This document shows, one piece after another, positions 1-10,007 of a stretch of 22,426 bases of DNA. The number at the start of each line of letters is the position of its first letter. Within the stretch, counting starts at the first letter, position 1. The stretch comes from Saccoglossus kowalevskii (lineage: Eukaryota > Hemichordata > Enteropneusta > Harrimaniidae). Under the pieces are notes generated by a model, which made no database searches, had not been told where the DNA came from, and worked only from the letters and a program-made list of their open reading frames with translations. The position numbers and the translations under genes are program-made. Where the stretch lies: the NCBI RefSeq assembly GCF_000003605.2, contig NW_003151266.1:137018-159443 (forward strand), in the 5' to 3' direction.

Positions 1-335
1 CAGTCCACAGAAGTGCCGCTGGCCGGCTGGGGATCGATAGTATACCGGGGGTAGTACTGATCGGAAACAAGCTAGTTTTTCATTTCAAACTTTGAATGAA
101 ACTGTTTTAATTTGTTGTTAAAATCTTTCCAGTCTCTAGACGTTACATTCAGGTGATATTCAACTTTTTTTTTTTACTCTTTCGCAACTTCACAAACCAA
201 GTTGCGATGGTACCCCTGTCTATTAGCCCTAAAGATTGCGTACTCGGTAATCTGAACGTAACATATGGCCACTTTCCTGTTAGCGATTCGCAAGTAGCTA
301 TTGTCTTTTTGCTGAGACAGTCTGATGGAAATGTT
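1..335. other. No feature recognised
   Basis: Unique AT-rich sequence with a poly-T run near 165-175. No exon, RNA gene or repeat copy is identifiable. Confidence 0.4.
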
Positions 336-541
336 GGTGGTCGTTATACAAAGGTTAAAGTGTGAATAGGTCTACAATAGGGTGGTCACTGGTCGCGTTG
401 GACAGGTGGTCGCTATATCCAGTGTCTTTAACATTTAAATTGTCTTTAACTTTAAATTGCGAAGGGACTGTACTAAGGTGGTCGCTATGAGCAGGTGGCC
501 GCTCTGCACAGGTGGTCGTTAACACAGGTTTGACTGTACAT
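336..541 (-). mobile_element. Truncated MITE-like element with GGTGGTCGYTA repeats
   Basis: Six degenerate copies of GGTGGTCGYTA occur here (near 336, 381, 402, 475, 490 and 510), and the block ends ACAGGTTTGACTGTA. Read on the minus strand it starts TACAGTCAAACCTGTGTTAA, followed by CGACCACC motifs. I recall this arrangement from MITEs of many aquatic invertebrate genomes. The other terminus is missing or unrecognisable. The open frame at 153-365 overlaps it and is not considered a gene. Confidence 0.45.
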
Positions 542-639
542 TACAAATGAGTTTTTGTAACAAAAACGAATATTGTTAAGTTTGTGTTTTTACAGCAGCC
601 TTGAGAACTAGAAAAGATTTTCTACAAGCAGTGCAGAGG

Positions 640-823
640 TACTGTGAAATACTTTATTTTAGCTGGAATTAATTCTTGCTGAAAAGACTTTTTGGGTGTT
701 TTGTATGGAATTTATTGAATGTAAAAATATAGGGAAAAATGTATATTCACTGGACTAATTTTATTTGCACTAAAGGGATCCAGCAAAATTAAATTCTAAG
801 CTAAAATAATGTAGTTTACAATA
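640..823 (+). mobile_element. MITE, TACTGTAAAATACTTTATTTT family, copy 1
   Basis: It begins TACTGTGAAATACTTTATTT and continues AGCTGGAATTAATTCTTGCTG, with the shared interior TTTTTGGGTGTTTTGTATGG. The right end, GTTTACAATA, is a decayed form of TTTTACAGTA. The interior is shortened and lacks the TTTTCACTGATTTTTGATG block seen in other copies. Confidence 0.7.
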
Positions 824-847
824 CTACTGGCACATGCATAATAAAGA

Positions 848-1135
848 CAGGGGTTTTCTAAACTGGGGAACAGGGGCGCAGCCTCACACTTCCGCGCTGG
901 CGTACAACATGAAATCTTTCTAAAATACATTTTTCACCATGAAAACTTCCCAGCAACACCAGCTGACAATGTGTCTGGACATCAAATATACTAAAATTAC
1001 TCCAAAAATATTTCAATGGCGATAGATACACTGTTAAAATAGCGCAGAAACCTTCCGATATACCCTCCTTGGTCACTACGCTCCCTCGCCTGTGTGTGCT
1101 CCCCCTCTTGTTATTTTTTTCTAGAAAAACCCATG
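848..1135 (+). mobile_element. hAT-like MITE, CAGGGGTTTTCT family, copy 1
   Basis: The left end CAGGGGTTTTCTAAACTGGG and the right end CTAGAAAAACCCATG form about 13-base inverted termini. The interior contains AAACTTCCCAGCAACACCAG and CTGACAATGTGTCTGGACAT, shared with 14176-14550. Flanks ATAAAGA and ATAAACC may be a decayed target duplication. The ORF on the minus strand (858-1196) overlaps it and is not a gene. Confidence 0.72.
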
Positions 1136-1248
1136 ATAAACCTGATTTTACTTTTTGCAGCACTTGCCTATCAAAAACAAAGGAGCTAATTAACATTCTC
1201 CCAATTCATACCATTTTGAAACGAATTTAATAACACAACTTCCTTAAC

Positions 1249-1481
1249 CTTTTCACCACCAGTTCCCCCTTTTCATCACAAATTTATAAAATAGTTCCGT
1301 TTATAGTCTGCACTTTCCTTCAGAAGATTGAGACAAAAATCGCCCAATGTTTTGAGTAAAACTGAAAATTGATTCAAATTTTGTCTGTTTGCTTCAAAAA
1401 TTAGGGTTCATTTCCAGAAATATTGAAGAATATAAGAAAAATGTGCAGAAAAATTTTGGCAAGGAAGTCTGGTGGTGAAAC
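1249..1481. mobile_element. MITE-like element with TIR CTTTTCACCACCAG, copy 1
   Basis: CTTTTCACCACCAG at 1249-1262 is mirrored by CTGGTGGTGAAA at 1469-1480. The interior has AGTCTGCACTTTCCTTCAGA and TTTCCAGAAATATTGAAGA, both shared with the second copy near 7574-7797. No coding frame is present. Confidence 0.62.
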
Positions 1482-1779
1482 GGTCGCTCACAGTATAGTG
1501 CTCCTGAGAACCATTTTTAGCTACAAGGCCATTTTTAAAAGGTACGACTACCAAAGATGTCATAAAACGAGAACTGTGCTGATTTGATGCGCGATAGCAA
1601 AAACTTACACTTGATGACTCATTTCTTCAGTGACCTTATGATTAATAATGTATATTTTAAAATACTGTTGGCAAAATCCAACATATATAAAATTTATTAT
1701 TTTATTTTGCAATCATAGAATACTGTGATTTTGAAAAATTGACTTACCGGTACTGCCAAATTAAAACAGTTGAACAGAA

Positions 1780-1961
1780 TACTGTAAAATACTTTATTTT
1801 CGCTATATTCGCTGATTCAGTGAAAATAAAATCGAGCGAATATACCTTTTTTCCTATATTTTACATTCAACTCATCAAAAATCAGTGAAAATAAATTCCA
1901 CACAAAGTACTCAGTCTGTTCAGTGAAATTAATTCCAGCTAAAATAAAGTATTTTACAGTA
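1780..1961 (-). mobile_element. MITE, TACTGTAAAATACTTTATTTT family, copy 2 (inverted)
   Basis: Both termini are intact: TACTGTAAAATACTTTATTT on the left and AAATAAAGTATTTTACAGTA on the right. The interior (CCTATATTTTACATTCAACT, ATCAGTGAAAATAAATTCC) is the reverse complement of that of copies 1 and 4, so this copy is inverted. TA at each end is consistent with a Tc1/mariner-type TA target duplication. Confidence 0.8.
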
Positions 1962-2444
1962 CATTTAGTTGAAAAAAAAAATACCGAATAAAACTACTTT
2001 AAAGCATTTCTTTTTAGCTAGTATGTTATTTTAGCTAATAGATAAATTCACTAATTCTAGATATTGCTAATTTAAAATGAATTATATTCTCACAATAAAA
2101 TTATTGGCTGTTGAGGTAAAATTAAGATGCTTTGAATTCATGCATCAGGTCAAATTTGTCATTTAAATTAAACAAGTTTACAGATTTTGAAAGTATGAAG
2201 CTTTCATGCCTTCAAGAAAATGAATGTACCACCTGTCCACAGACGTACATGTGTACGAAAAGCAAGTTTTTTTTTTATTTTTGTTTATTAATACATTTTA
2301 TTCATGTTGCGCCTTCCAGCAACAAAGCATTTCAGTGGCATCACATTGACATCCATGGAGAAGGATTGGATGAAGGCGACGTCATTCAAATAGACAACTG
2401 TTTTTGGTTGAGAAGTTAGTTTGTATTTAGAAAATAACAGATCA

Positions 2445-2554
2445 TTAAAGCGCGGTGGTTGTCGTGCAGCAAACAATGTATTTCACACGCGTTGTAAACG
2501 TCGCTATGAGTCCCATGTTGAACAGGACGTGGCACGACGACTGCCGCCCTTTAA
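2445..2554. mobile_element. Short foldback element with 23-base arms starting TTAAAG
   Basis: TTAAAGCGCGGTGGTTGTCG (from 2445) and the segment ending CGCCCTTTAA at 2554 are inverted complements at about 19 of 23 positions. A region at 9262-9352 (TTTAAAGGGCAGTGGTCATT, then ACAATGTAATTCACACTCAC) resembles this arm and loop, suggesting a dispersed family. Short open frames on both strands here are shadows of the hairpin. Confidence 0.5.
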
Positions 2555-2848
2555 TGTGAACAGCTGTCAACGATTTTATTACATCCCAGCAGCATTTAGT
2601 CACCAGAGGGCGCACTTTTAAGTAGGCCATGAAAAAAAATTGTGATAACTTGTGTGTTTCTGATAACTATTTTTGGTTATGGTCAAACTTTTATAAAATG
2701 CGAATAAAACAAATTGGCCATGTACTATGCAAAAATATTACTTTTGTTTGTTTACTTCTTTTAATGTCCAGTGAGCCAGAATATGACGGCTAGGAAAACA
2801 AGAAAATATGATTCACTTGTAATTCGAGGTCATTATTCTTGATCACAG

Positions 2849-3051
2849 GTTTATATTAAATACAGGACTATTACAGAAATATTGAAGGAAAAATAAAATA
2901 AAATAAAATAAAATAAAAACATCTTTAAATTAAATGCATGACTATGACAAAAATATTGAAGGAAAAATAAAAATATTTTTATATTAAATGTGTGACTATG
3001 ACAGAAAAATAAAATAAAATAAAATAAATATATAAAATAAAATAAAAACCC
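2849..3051 (+). repeat. AT-rich imperfect tandem repeat with AAAAT microsatellites
   Basis: About three degenerate units share ATATTAAAT, GACTATGACAGAAATATTG and AAGGAAAAATAAA. Two AAAAT (ATAAA) microsatellite tracts lie within, near 2890-2919 and 3005-3050. The unit length is uneven because the microsatellite varies. Confidence 0.7.
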
Positions 3052-3088
3052 TCTCTACCTACCCAGTATTAGTATTTTGTTATCCTGT

Positions 3089-3300
3089 TACTGTAAAATG
3101 ACTAATTTTCACTGGGTTTAAATTTCGCTGATTTACCATTTCAGGCATATTCAGTGGGTTTTAAATTCACGGTTTCGTCATTTAGATAATGTGTTCTATG
3201 CTAAGTTAACATAATCACTGGGTTTTAATTTAGCGCATTTTCCAGTCAGCGAAATAAGCCAAAATTAAAACCCAGTGAATAATTAACCCTTTTACAGTAT
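3089..3300 (+). mobile_element. MITE, TACTGTAAAATGACTAA family, copy 1
   Basis: Starts TACTGTAAAATGACTAATTT and ends AATTAACCCTTTTACAGTA. The subterminal arms are complementary: ACTGGGTTTAAATTTCGCTG against AATTAAAACCCAGTGAATAA. It carries an interior GGCATATTCAGTGGGTTTTA. It shares the tip CTGTAAAA and TA ends with the previous family, but its body differs. Confidence 0.78.
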
Positions 3301-3387
3301 TTAAAAGGCTGTCACTTTAAAAACATAAACTTACAAATAATTATAATTATTTTTTATTAAGTCTCATTTTGGATGCGTCCTCATCTG

Positions 3388-3468
3388 GGAAAATAAATTC
3401 CATACAAAAGATCCAAACAGTCTTTCAGCGAAAAATTAATTCCAGCTAAAATAAAGTATTTTACAGTA
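3388..3468 (-). mobile_element. MITE, TACTGTAAAATACTTTATTTT family, copy 3 (half element)
   Basis: Only one arm remains: GAAAATAAATTCCATACAAA, then AATTAATTCCAGCTAAAATA and the terminus GTATTTTACAGTA. The other arm is missing, so this is a truncated copy. Confidence 0.65.
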
Positions 3469-3786
3469 CTGCGACTAACTTTTACAAATAATATAATTTT
3501 TTTTGGTCATAGAACACTACCACAGAAAGTCGTATCAGATCAAAGAAGCAAATATGAAACTTGGCCTTCGTTGTCCTGCAATAATCATAGCTAATCATCG
3601 TTATATTTATACAGTGAATTCATGGCCTTGACCAAGGATTTACAAGAGATTGCTCAAACTTTCTCGCCCAAATTCAACACACCAATGGCTTATTATAGTT
3701 TCAAAGATAAATGTTTTTCCCTAGAGGTAGAAAAAACAAATGTATCATAAGCATTGAGAAGTGTGGTGGGAACTCACAAATGTTAT

Positions 3787-3977
3787 TACTGTGAAATACT
3801 TTATTTTAGCTGGAATTAATTTTCACTGAAAATACATTTTAGGTGTTTGTTTTCATCGATTTTTGATGAGTTGAATGTGAGACATAGGAAAAAAAGTATA
3901 TTTGCTGGATTTTATTTTCACTGAAGCATCCCTTCCGTGAAAATAAATTCCAAGCAAAAATAAAGTATTCTACAGTA
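3787..3977 (+). mobile_element. MITE, TACTGTAAAATACTTTATTTT family, copy 4
   Basis: Left end TACTGTGAAATACTTTATTT and right end AATAAAGTATTCTACAGTA flank the shared interior GATTTTTGATGAGTTGAATG and GTATATTTGCTGGATTTTAT. There is no coding capacity. Confidence 0.78.
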
Positions 3978-4283
3978 TTTAGATTCTATAATTTTGATAG
4001 ATCACAGAGCATGAAACAATGCGCGTTAAGGGTTTTGACCAAAATATTCCTTTCTGAAATTAAATGATACATATGTCATACATGTCACTCGTCATTTTGT
4101 AATTAATTAAATATTTGACCAGTCAAATTTTTAACATTTGTATTTTAAGCAACATTTAACATTTTTCATAACTACCAGTTAAGACATTTATTTTTACTGG
4201 CTTCTAAATGCTTTTTTGATGTTTGGACCATTTCACCAGGTTCATGAATTTGGCAGAGAAACATTTACATGTACTTCCATTAC
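3978..4283. other. No feature recognised
   Basis: AT-rich sequence between a MITE and the tandem duplication. No exon or repeat copy was seen. Confidence 0.4.
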
Positions 4284-4945
4284 TGTAAACAAATAACACT
4301 GAATAAACAGTACGGTGAATACTACCGGGGGGGGGGGGTGTATGTCATATTGTATACATGTCTAAAACCGGTGGTTTGCACCTAATCGCCTAGCTTCACG
4401 CACTGCGCGTTCCCCCTCGGTCACCGGGCATCCCCCCCAAAAGATGCTTAATAACAGAGCTTATTACGTACAGAAAACATAAAACTCATCCTCGCGTCAC
4501 GCAGCATGGCCAGAATGCGGCAAAGGCCTTCAGATCTGGCTGTAGTAGGATGGTGAAAGTAATGGTACAGCATTGTAACAGTGAATATGTACTGAGTAAT
4601 AATTTTAAACTCATAGTTGCTGTCGACATAGGAAGTAAAGTAAGCAAATAACACTGAATAAACGACAAGGTAAATACTACGTCAAATTATAGTAAACACG
4701 TACTGCGTGCGTGACTCGAACCGGCACTCGCGTACGGCACCTAATTGCCTAGCTTCACGCCACTACACTTCTTCCCCTTGGCCACCCCTCCCAAAAAAGA
4801 TGCTTAATAACAGAGCTTATTTCGTGCAGAGAGCATGAAACCCATCCACGCGATGCATGTCATGCAGCGTAGCCCGATTGCTGCAAAGGCCTTCAGATCT
4901 GGCCGTAATAGGATGGTGAAAGTAATGGTGCAGCCTTATAACAGC
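4284..4945. repeat. Two-unit direct tandem duplication (about 356 and 306 bp)
   Basis: Unit 1 (4284-4639) and unit 2 (4640-4945) both begin GTAARCAAATAACACTGAAT. They share GCCTAGCTTCACGC, AGATGCTTAATAACAGAGCT and AAGGCCTTCAGATCTGGC, then GGATGGTGAAAGTAATGG. They differ by many substitutions, and a poly-G tract is present only in unit 1 (about 4327). The short minus-strand frames at 4448-4668 and 4817-5014 are equivalent positions of the two units and show no conserved protein. Confidence 0.8.
4711..4767 (-). repeat. Possible tRNA-derived SINE head in unit 2 of the tandem duplication
   Basis: On the minus strand GGTTCGAGTCA (4722-4712) matches the pol III B box at 10 of 11 positions. About 43 bases upstream, TAGTGGCGTGAAG is a weak A-box match, which is the normal spacing in a tRNA gene. 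The equivalent segment of unit 1 has lost the B box. No cloverleaf forms, so this is at best a SINE head, not a tRNA gene. Confidence 0.35.
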
Positions 4946-5170
4946 ACTGCGGTGCAGGTAAAGGTTGGTTAAATATGAAGACTGATCTGGGTCTAGATCA
5001 TAATGGTAATACAATGTAAACTGATTATGTGTGTAATCTTATATACCAGAAGCCATGTGGAAAACATGTTAGTACAATTAATGAGGTTTCATTTTTCAGC
5101 AATTTATCAAATTGATTTCAAAATTCAGTAATGGTATACAGCGGAAATAAATGGTCTGATCAGGATAGAC

Positions 5171-6294
5171 TGTGGCTATGTGAGACCAGTGTGGTGGTGA
5201 ACCAGAGTATTGAGGCTCTGTCAGACCAGTGTGGTGGTGAACCAGAGTATTGAGGCTCTGTCAGACCAGTGTGGTGGTGAACCAGAGTATTGTGGCTGTG
5301 TCAGACCAGTGTGGTGGTGAACCAGAGTACTGTGGCTCTGTCAGACCAGTGTGGTGGTGAACCAGAGTACTGTGGCTGTGTCAGACCATTGTGGTGGTGA
5401 ACCAAAATACAGTGGCTGTGTCAGACCAGTGTGGTGGTGAACCAGAGTATTGTGGCTGTGTCAGACCAGTGTGGTGGTGAACCAGAGTACTGTGGCTGTG
5501 TCAAACCAGTGTGATGGTGAACCAGAGTACTGTGGCTGTGTCAGACCAGTGTAGCAGTGAACCAGAGTATTATGGCTGTGTCAGACCAGTGTGATGGTGA
5601 ACCAGAGTACTGTGGCTGTGTCAGACCAGTGTGGTGGTGAACCAGAGTACTGTGGTGAACCAGAGTACTGTGGCTGTGTCAGACCAGTGAGATGGTGAAC
5701 CAGAGTACTGTGGCTGTGTCAGACCAGTGTGGTGGTGAACCAGAATACTGTGGCTGTGTCAAACCAGTGTGATGGTGAACCAGAGTACTGAGGCTGTGTC
5801 AGACCAGTGTGATGGTGAACCAGAGTACTGTGGCTGTGTCAGACCAGTGTGGTGGTGAACCAGAGTACTGTGGTGAACCAGAGTACTGTGGCTGTGTCAG
5901 ACCAGTGTGGTGGTGAACCAGAGTACTATGGCTGTGTCAGACCAGTGCGGTGGTGAACCAGAGTACTGTGGCTGTGTCAGACCAGTGTGGCAGTTAACCA
6001 GAGTACTGTGGCTGTGTCAGACCAGTGTGGCAGTGAACCAGAGTACTATGGCTGTGTCAGACCAGTGTGGTGGTGAACCAGAGTACTGTGGCTGTGTCAG
6101 ACCAGTGTGGCAGTGAACCAGAGTACTATGGCTGTGTCAGACCAGTGCGGTGGTGAACCAGAGTACTGTGGCTGTGTCAGACCAGTGTGGCAGTGAACCA
6201 GAGTACTGTGGCTGTGTCAGACCAGTGTGGCAGTGAACCAGAGTACTATGGCTGTGTCAGACCAGTGTGGTGGTGAACCAGAGTACTGTGGCTA
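5171..6294 (+). repeat. 40-bp-period minisatellite, 27 units plus two 18-bp partial units
   Basis: The unit centres on CAGACCAGTGTGGTGGTGAA followed by CCAGAGTACTGTGGCTGTG. I count 27 full 40-base units, a partial last unit and two extra 18-base pieces (TGTGGTGAACCAGAGTAC) at 5651-5668 and 5869-5886, 218 bases apart. Variants at fixed positions (TGT/TAT/TGA at the start, GGTGG/GGCAG/GATGG in the middle) form a higher-order pattern. Units at 5927-6086 and 6127-6286, 200 bases apart, differ by one base. Since 40 is not a multiple of 3 the frame rotates, so the open frame at 5907-6116 is a by-product. Confidence 0.95.
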
Positions 6295-6754
6295 TACCCC
6301 CACACTGTTTTTTAGCATAGAGAGAACACAACAGGCCATACTTTGTAGGCAGGTTATTTTTTTTTTATTCATTTTTCTACTACATGAAGAAATTTTCTAG
6401 GTAAAACAGGGCTAGTTTACATAAGAATGAATAAAAATAGACCAATTTGCATAAAATAACAGTATGAGTTTCATAATAAATATATAAGAATTAGTAGGCA
6501 GGAATATCGGAAATGGCTATTTTTTTATCCTTTGGTTTAATAATTGCATTTTACAGAGTTCAAATTATCTAGTTTTATGAGCAGAAAACCAAGTGAGTGT
6601 CAAATAAAACCAATGTCATCCCTTCACGGCTAATATGCTTCCTGCTGATATCACTCGTGTAATATCAATATATTAATTTTATCAACCTGGTCAAGAAAGA
6701 TTGGGCTATTCCACTTTATATCTTCACCCCTGTTGATAAATTTTCATATCGTAA
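6295..6754. other. No feature recognised
   Basis: AT-rich sequence after the minisatellite, with a poly-T run at about 6357-6366. No coding frame or repeat family was identified. Confidence 0.4.
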
Positions 6755-6952
6755 TCTCATTAATTATTCGCTGGATTTTCATTGCACTATTTTCGTCGAT
6801 ATGTGCAGGCTGCTGAATTAAGTTCATGTGATTACATCAAATAACAATAGAACTCATTGTTTTCCTGCCAAGTTTATGAATGTAAAATTGCTCAGAGCAT
6901 TAAAATAGCTAAATTAAACGGCAGTGAGAATAAATGGTTTCACAGTATTATT
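6755..6952. repeat. Possible degraded MITE of the TACTGTAAAA group
   Basis: TTATTCGCTGGATTTTCATT near the left and GAGAATAAATGGTTTCACAG near the right look like arms of the TA-end foldback elements, in the expected orientation. The body does not align with any other copy, so this is tentative. Confidence 0.25.
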
Positions 6953-7377
6953 ACATTTTTTTGTTTTATACTGTAAAAAATTAAAAACTGGGTCATGGGA
7001 CATTATTTTAATTTGTTAATAATTTACGGGTTTTTTTTTTGGTTTTTTTGCACGAGAACAGCACATATGCCAAGCTTTTTAGCTTTTATGCATGCATGGG
7101 TTTAGTAGTATAGTGTCTTTTGTTCCAAGCATGTCAGATGTGAAATTTTACTTTGAAAAAAAAAATCTTTTTTATTTTTATCATATTCAATTTCCTCATT
7201 TACCCTCATTTTTTTATCATTTGATTTGTAAAGTTTGTCTGCTTTTGATGTATATTTGATAAGAGTTCCCTTTGTACCCCTACCCTAACCCCAACTCTCA
7301 CCTTACCCCCAGCAATCCCCAATTATCGCCCCTCATAAGGACACAGTTATTTGGAGAGGGCATATATACAGTTGAAT

Positions 7378-7572
7378 GGGGGGGGGGGGTTAGGTTTAGA
7401 ATAAGTGTTAGTGTAGTATTTTCTTTTAAATGAGCAGAGTGAATGAGAAAATTAGAAAAAAAAATATTTTTTTTAGTTGTTCGATGCATTTTGCTAATAA
7501 ATATGTACAGTAAATGAGAAAATTCAAAACAAAATTTTTTTAAGTTTTTCGATGCCTGTAAAAATGATAAAA
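7378..7572 (+). repeat. Poly-G tract and a two-unit tandem repeat of about 70 bases
   Basis: An uninterrupted run of about a dozen G lies at 7378-7389. After it, AATGAGAAAATTNNAAA, a poly-T run and TTCGATGC occur twice (about 7441-7491 and 7512-7556). Before it, 7020-7260 is mainly poly-T rich. No gene is visible. Confidence 0.5.
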
Positions 7573-7573
7573 A

Positions 7574-7797
7574 ACTGTTCCATATTTACGATTTACGGCA
7601 AGAAATTCTTACATTGTCATCAAAACTACACATAGTCAGCACTTTCCTCCAGACAACTGTGACAAAAATAGTTTAATATTTTTTTAATAAAAACTAAAAA
7701 TTTACTTTGGGCATATTTCCAGAAATATTGAAGAGTTATACAATATATAAGAAAAAAGTGCAGACAAATTTAGGCGAGAAAGTCTGGTGGTGAAAAG
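7574..7797. mobile_element. MITE-like element with TIR CTTTTCACCACCAG, copy 2
   Basis: The right end AGTCTGGTGGTGAAAAG is intact, while the left terminus has eroded. The interior AGTCAGCACTTTCCTCCAGA and TTTCCAGAAATATTGAAGAG follow the same order as copy 1, in the same orientation. The left boundary is approximate. Confidence 0.5.
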
Positions 7798-8255
7798 TTT
7801 AAACTAGTAAGCCCGACGGTCAAGTTCTAAGCCATGGATCTAATGGTCTGTCTTAGTTTTTAAACACTACGACAGAATCAGTCCCCTATTAGATGCAGTT
7901 ACAAAACTCAACAAAAATTCAACCTCCTAATGTCTTTTTCGCGAGCATGTCTTTTTCACAAATTTAGTGAGAGAACTGATTCGCTAATTCAAGATGTCGC
8001 TAATGACTTTATTATCAATTCAAAATGGCCGCCAAACAAAGAAATCAACAATGACAAGAGATATTCGCTACATCAACATTTCGCTATTACGTCATTTTAC
8101 CACAATTCGCTAAAATTGCATGCTGCTTTTTCAACATGTTTTACAGTATTTGGTGATTTTCTTTAATTTATTGACCTTCAAAATTTTGACGTCACCAGAT
8201 ATTGCTCACTTATTTTTACTCAAAAAATTTGTTCAGAGACATGACTTTTTATAAC
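7798..8255. other. AT-rich stretch with recurring TTCGCTA motifs, no gene
   Basis: TTCGCTA or TCGCTAA recurs several times between 7978 and 8120, often beside ATTCAA or CATTTT. A weaker echo (TTCACTAATTCTAGATATTG) occurs at 2047-2066. It may be a decayed foldback repeat. The 78-codon frame at 7930-8166 runs through it and has no family resemblance. Confidence 0.3.
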
Positions 8256-8467
8256 AACTGTAGAATACTTTATTTTCGCTTGGAATTTATTTTCGCTATT
8301 TTCACTGAAGGGATGATTCCATGAAAATGAAATCCAGCGAATTTACCTTTTTTCCTATATTTCACATTCAACTCAACAAAAATCAGTGAAAATAAATTCA
8401 ATACAAAAAACCCAAAATGCCTTTTCAGAGAAAATTAATTCCACCTAAAATAAAGTATTTCACAGTA
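8256..8467 (-). mobile_element. MITE, TACTGTAAAATACTTTATTTT family, copy 5 (inverted)
   Basis: The left end has lost its T (AACTGTAGAATACTTTATTT), and the right end is AAAGTATTTCACAGTA. The interior matches copies 2 and 6 in orientation (CCTATATTTCACATTCAACT, AATCAGTGAAAATAAATTC). Confidence 0.75.
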
Positions 8468-9029
8468 TTCTATTTCTGCAACTGTACATAACCCAACTTT
8501 TATATTTGTTGAATTTCTACTCTAAAAAATTTGACTGGACTTCCTGTAAATTTATCGATGTTTTGTATTCTAAAAACCCGACAGTTTTTCAAAACCAATT
8601 ACTTAAAAGTGGTCAAAATCTTTTACGGTAGAAAGGTCCATTACGGGAAATTATAAACTGTTAAGATCTCATCAGCCATGATATATTTAAAATATTTGCA
8701 AACTGGAAAAAGATCAATAATTATTTGAAACATAATCCCTTGGGCGTTCCCACAAACTGTTACTTTCATCATGACCTTTATTTGACTTTAGATAACGATA
8801 TAGGCTCTGTGAGGTTAACAAGGTAAATGTTCAACTATAATTTAAACATTTTTTCACAAATACATACAAATGTTGAGGTAGTGGATTTGCCTCGATGTTG
8901 AAAAATATTCAAAATAAATGTGATACCTCGTTAATCTTTTGAGTAATCCTCAAAAATGTATTTTGTTCTATGCTTTTGTTGCCGACAGATTTTGATAACA
9001 ATTTAAAAATAAAAAAGAACCATTGTTAT
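8468..9029. other. No feature recognised
   Basis: Unique AT-rich intronic sequence between two MITE copies. Confidence 0.4.
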
Positions 9030-9224
9030 TACTGTAAAATACTTTATTTTCGCTTAGAATTTATTTTCGTTGAGGGGATGATTCAGTGAAAATAAGATCC
9101 AGTAGATACACTTTTTTTCCTATATTTTACATTAAAAAATCAGTGAAAATAAATTCCACACTAAACACCCAAACAGTCTTTTCCGCGAAAATTAATTCCA
9201 GCTAAAATAAAGTATTTTACAATA
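9030..9224 (-). mobile_element. MITE, TACTGTAAAATACTTTATTTT family, copy 6 (inverted)
   Basis: Left end TACTGTAAAATACTTTATTT and right end AAATAAAGTATTTTACAATA are both present. The interior shows ATCAGTGAAAATAAATTCCA and AAACAGTCTTTTCCGCG. A short deletion sits near the middle compared with copy 5. Confidence 0.78.
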
Positions 9225-9261
9225 TGCAGACCTTGTATTTTGAAAGGCAAGAACAGTTACT

Positions 9262-9352
9262 TTAAAGGGCAGTGGTCATTGCTCAACACCTGCTGGTTTT
9301 TTCATGTAAACAAACAATGTAATTCACACTCACTGTGAGAAATGCTATGGGA
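9262..9352 (+). repeat. Diverged relative of the TTAAAG foldback element
   Basis: TTTAAAGGGCAGTGGTCATT and ACAATGTAATTCACAC resemble the left arm and loop of 2445-2554, with the same CTATG motif further on. The right arm is not identifiable. Boundaries are approximate. Confidence 0.35.
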
Positions 9353-9840
9353 GAAATCTTCATAGTGTTTTTGATGGAAAACTATTATCATTTCTGTTTA
9401 TGTACTCGAACAATTTCCTTCTGCTCGCTCACCGACTGGTAACCATCACGGTTAAAAACAAAGGCTGAAAGCTCTCAAAAAACTCCAACAGGGATCGAAA
9501 TACACTGCACTATGCACATAGATTATTAGCTAGTGCAAGTAAACTCAAAATATTATGTGCACGCTGTGCATGTAGAAATTAACATTTTCTCATTATATTC
9601 ACTAATCCTAAATTAAGTTCAACCAACATTGTAAGACAACTTGAAAAAAAAAAGTTCTTTCGTGATCATACATGAATCAATTACATGTCAATTTTATTAA
9701 AACTTTAAAAGTAGTGCATTTCACAACATGTTAGTGCAGGTAAATTTCAAATTCAACATGCACACTATGCATGCTGGGAAAAAATTCTATTTCAATCCCT
9801 GCCCAAGATGTACAACATATATGAATTTGGTTACTCGGGA
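9353..9840. other. No feature recognised
   Basis: Unique sequence in which GTGCA/TGCAC-type motifs recur (9510-9570, 9720-9780). No coding or repeat identity could be assigned. Confidence 0.35.
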
Positions 9841-10007
9841 TTACTTCAAAGTTGAGTTTGTGTTGTTTTCTCGACTTTAGCTGTTTTCACCGGCTCTTCG
9901 ACCGGTGTTCCACAGCAGCTCGCACCGAGCCCATAGAAATACATGGTACAGTGGTGCGCGTCTTAGCAACGTAGAATGTTCGGTGATGTAGCTCCGCCCC
10001 CAAGAAT
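9841..10007 (-). repeat. Dispersed GGCGGAGCTACGTCAC repeat, copy D (inverted)
   Basis: Read on the minus strand it carries GGGGGCGGAGCTACATCACC, TTGCTAAGACGCGCACCACT, GTACCATGTATTTCTATGGG, the complementary pair ACCGGTCGAAGAGCCGGT and CACAAACTCAACTTTGAAG. It corresponds in order to copies at 20364-20650 and 21122-21420, and is the only inverted copy here. The overlapping frame on the minus strand at 9887-10075 is not treated as a gene. Confidence 0.75.

Noticed and set aside
858-1196. 112-codon open frame on the - strand
   Set aside because: It lies almost wholly inside the hAT-like MITE at 848-1135, and the homologous region at 14176-14550 does not preserve it.
4448-5014. Paired minus-strand frames in the two tandem units
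   Set aside because: They are equivalent positions of the duplication, but their peptides diverge and share only fragments of repeat-derived sequence.
5907-6116. 69-codon repetitive open frame
   Set aside because: It is a translation of the 40-bp minisatellite, whose unit length shifts the frame each time, so no stable protein repeat is encoded across the array.
7274-7290. CCCCTACCCTAACCCC, telomere-like
   Set aside because: A single CCCTAA without tandem repetition is not evidence for telomeric sequence.
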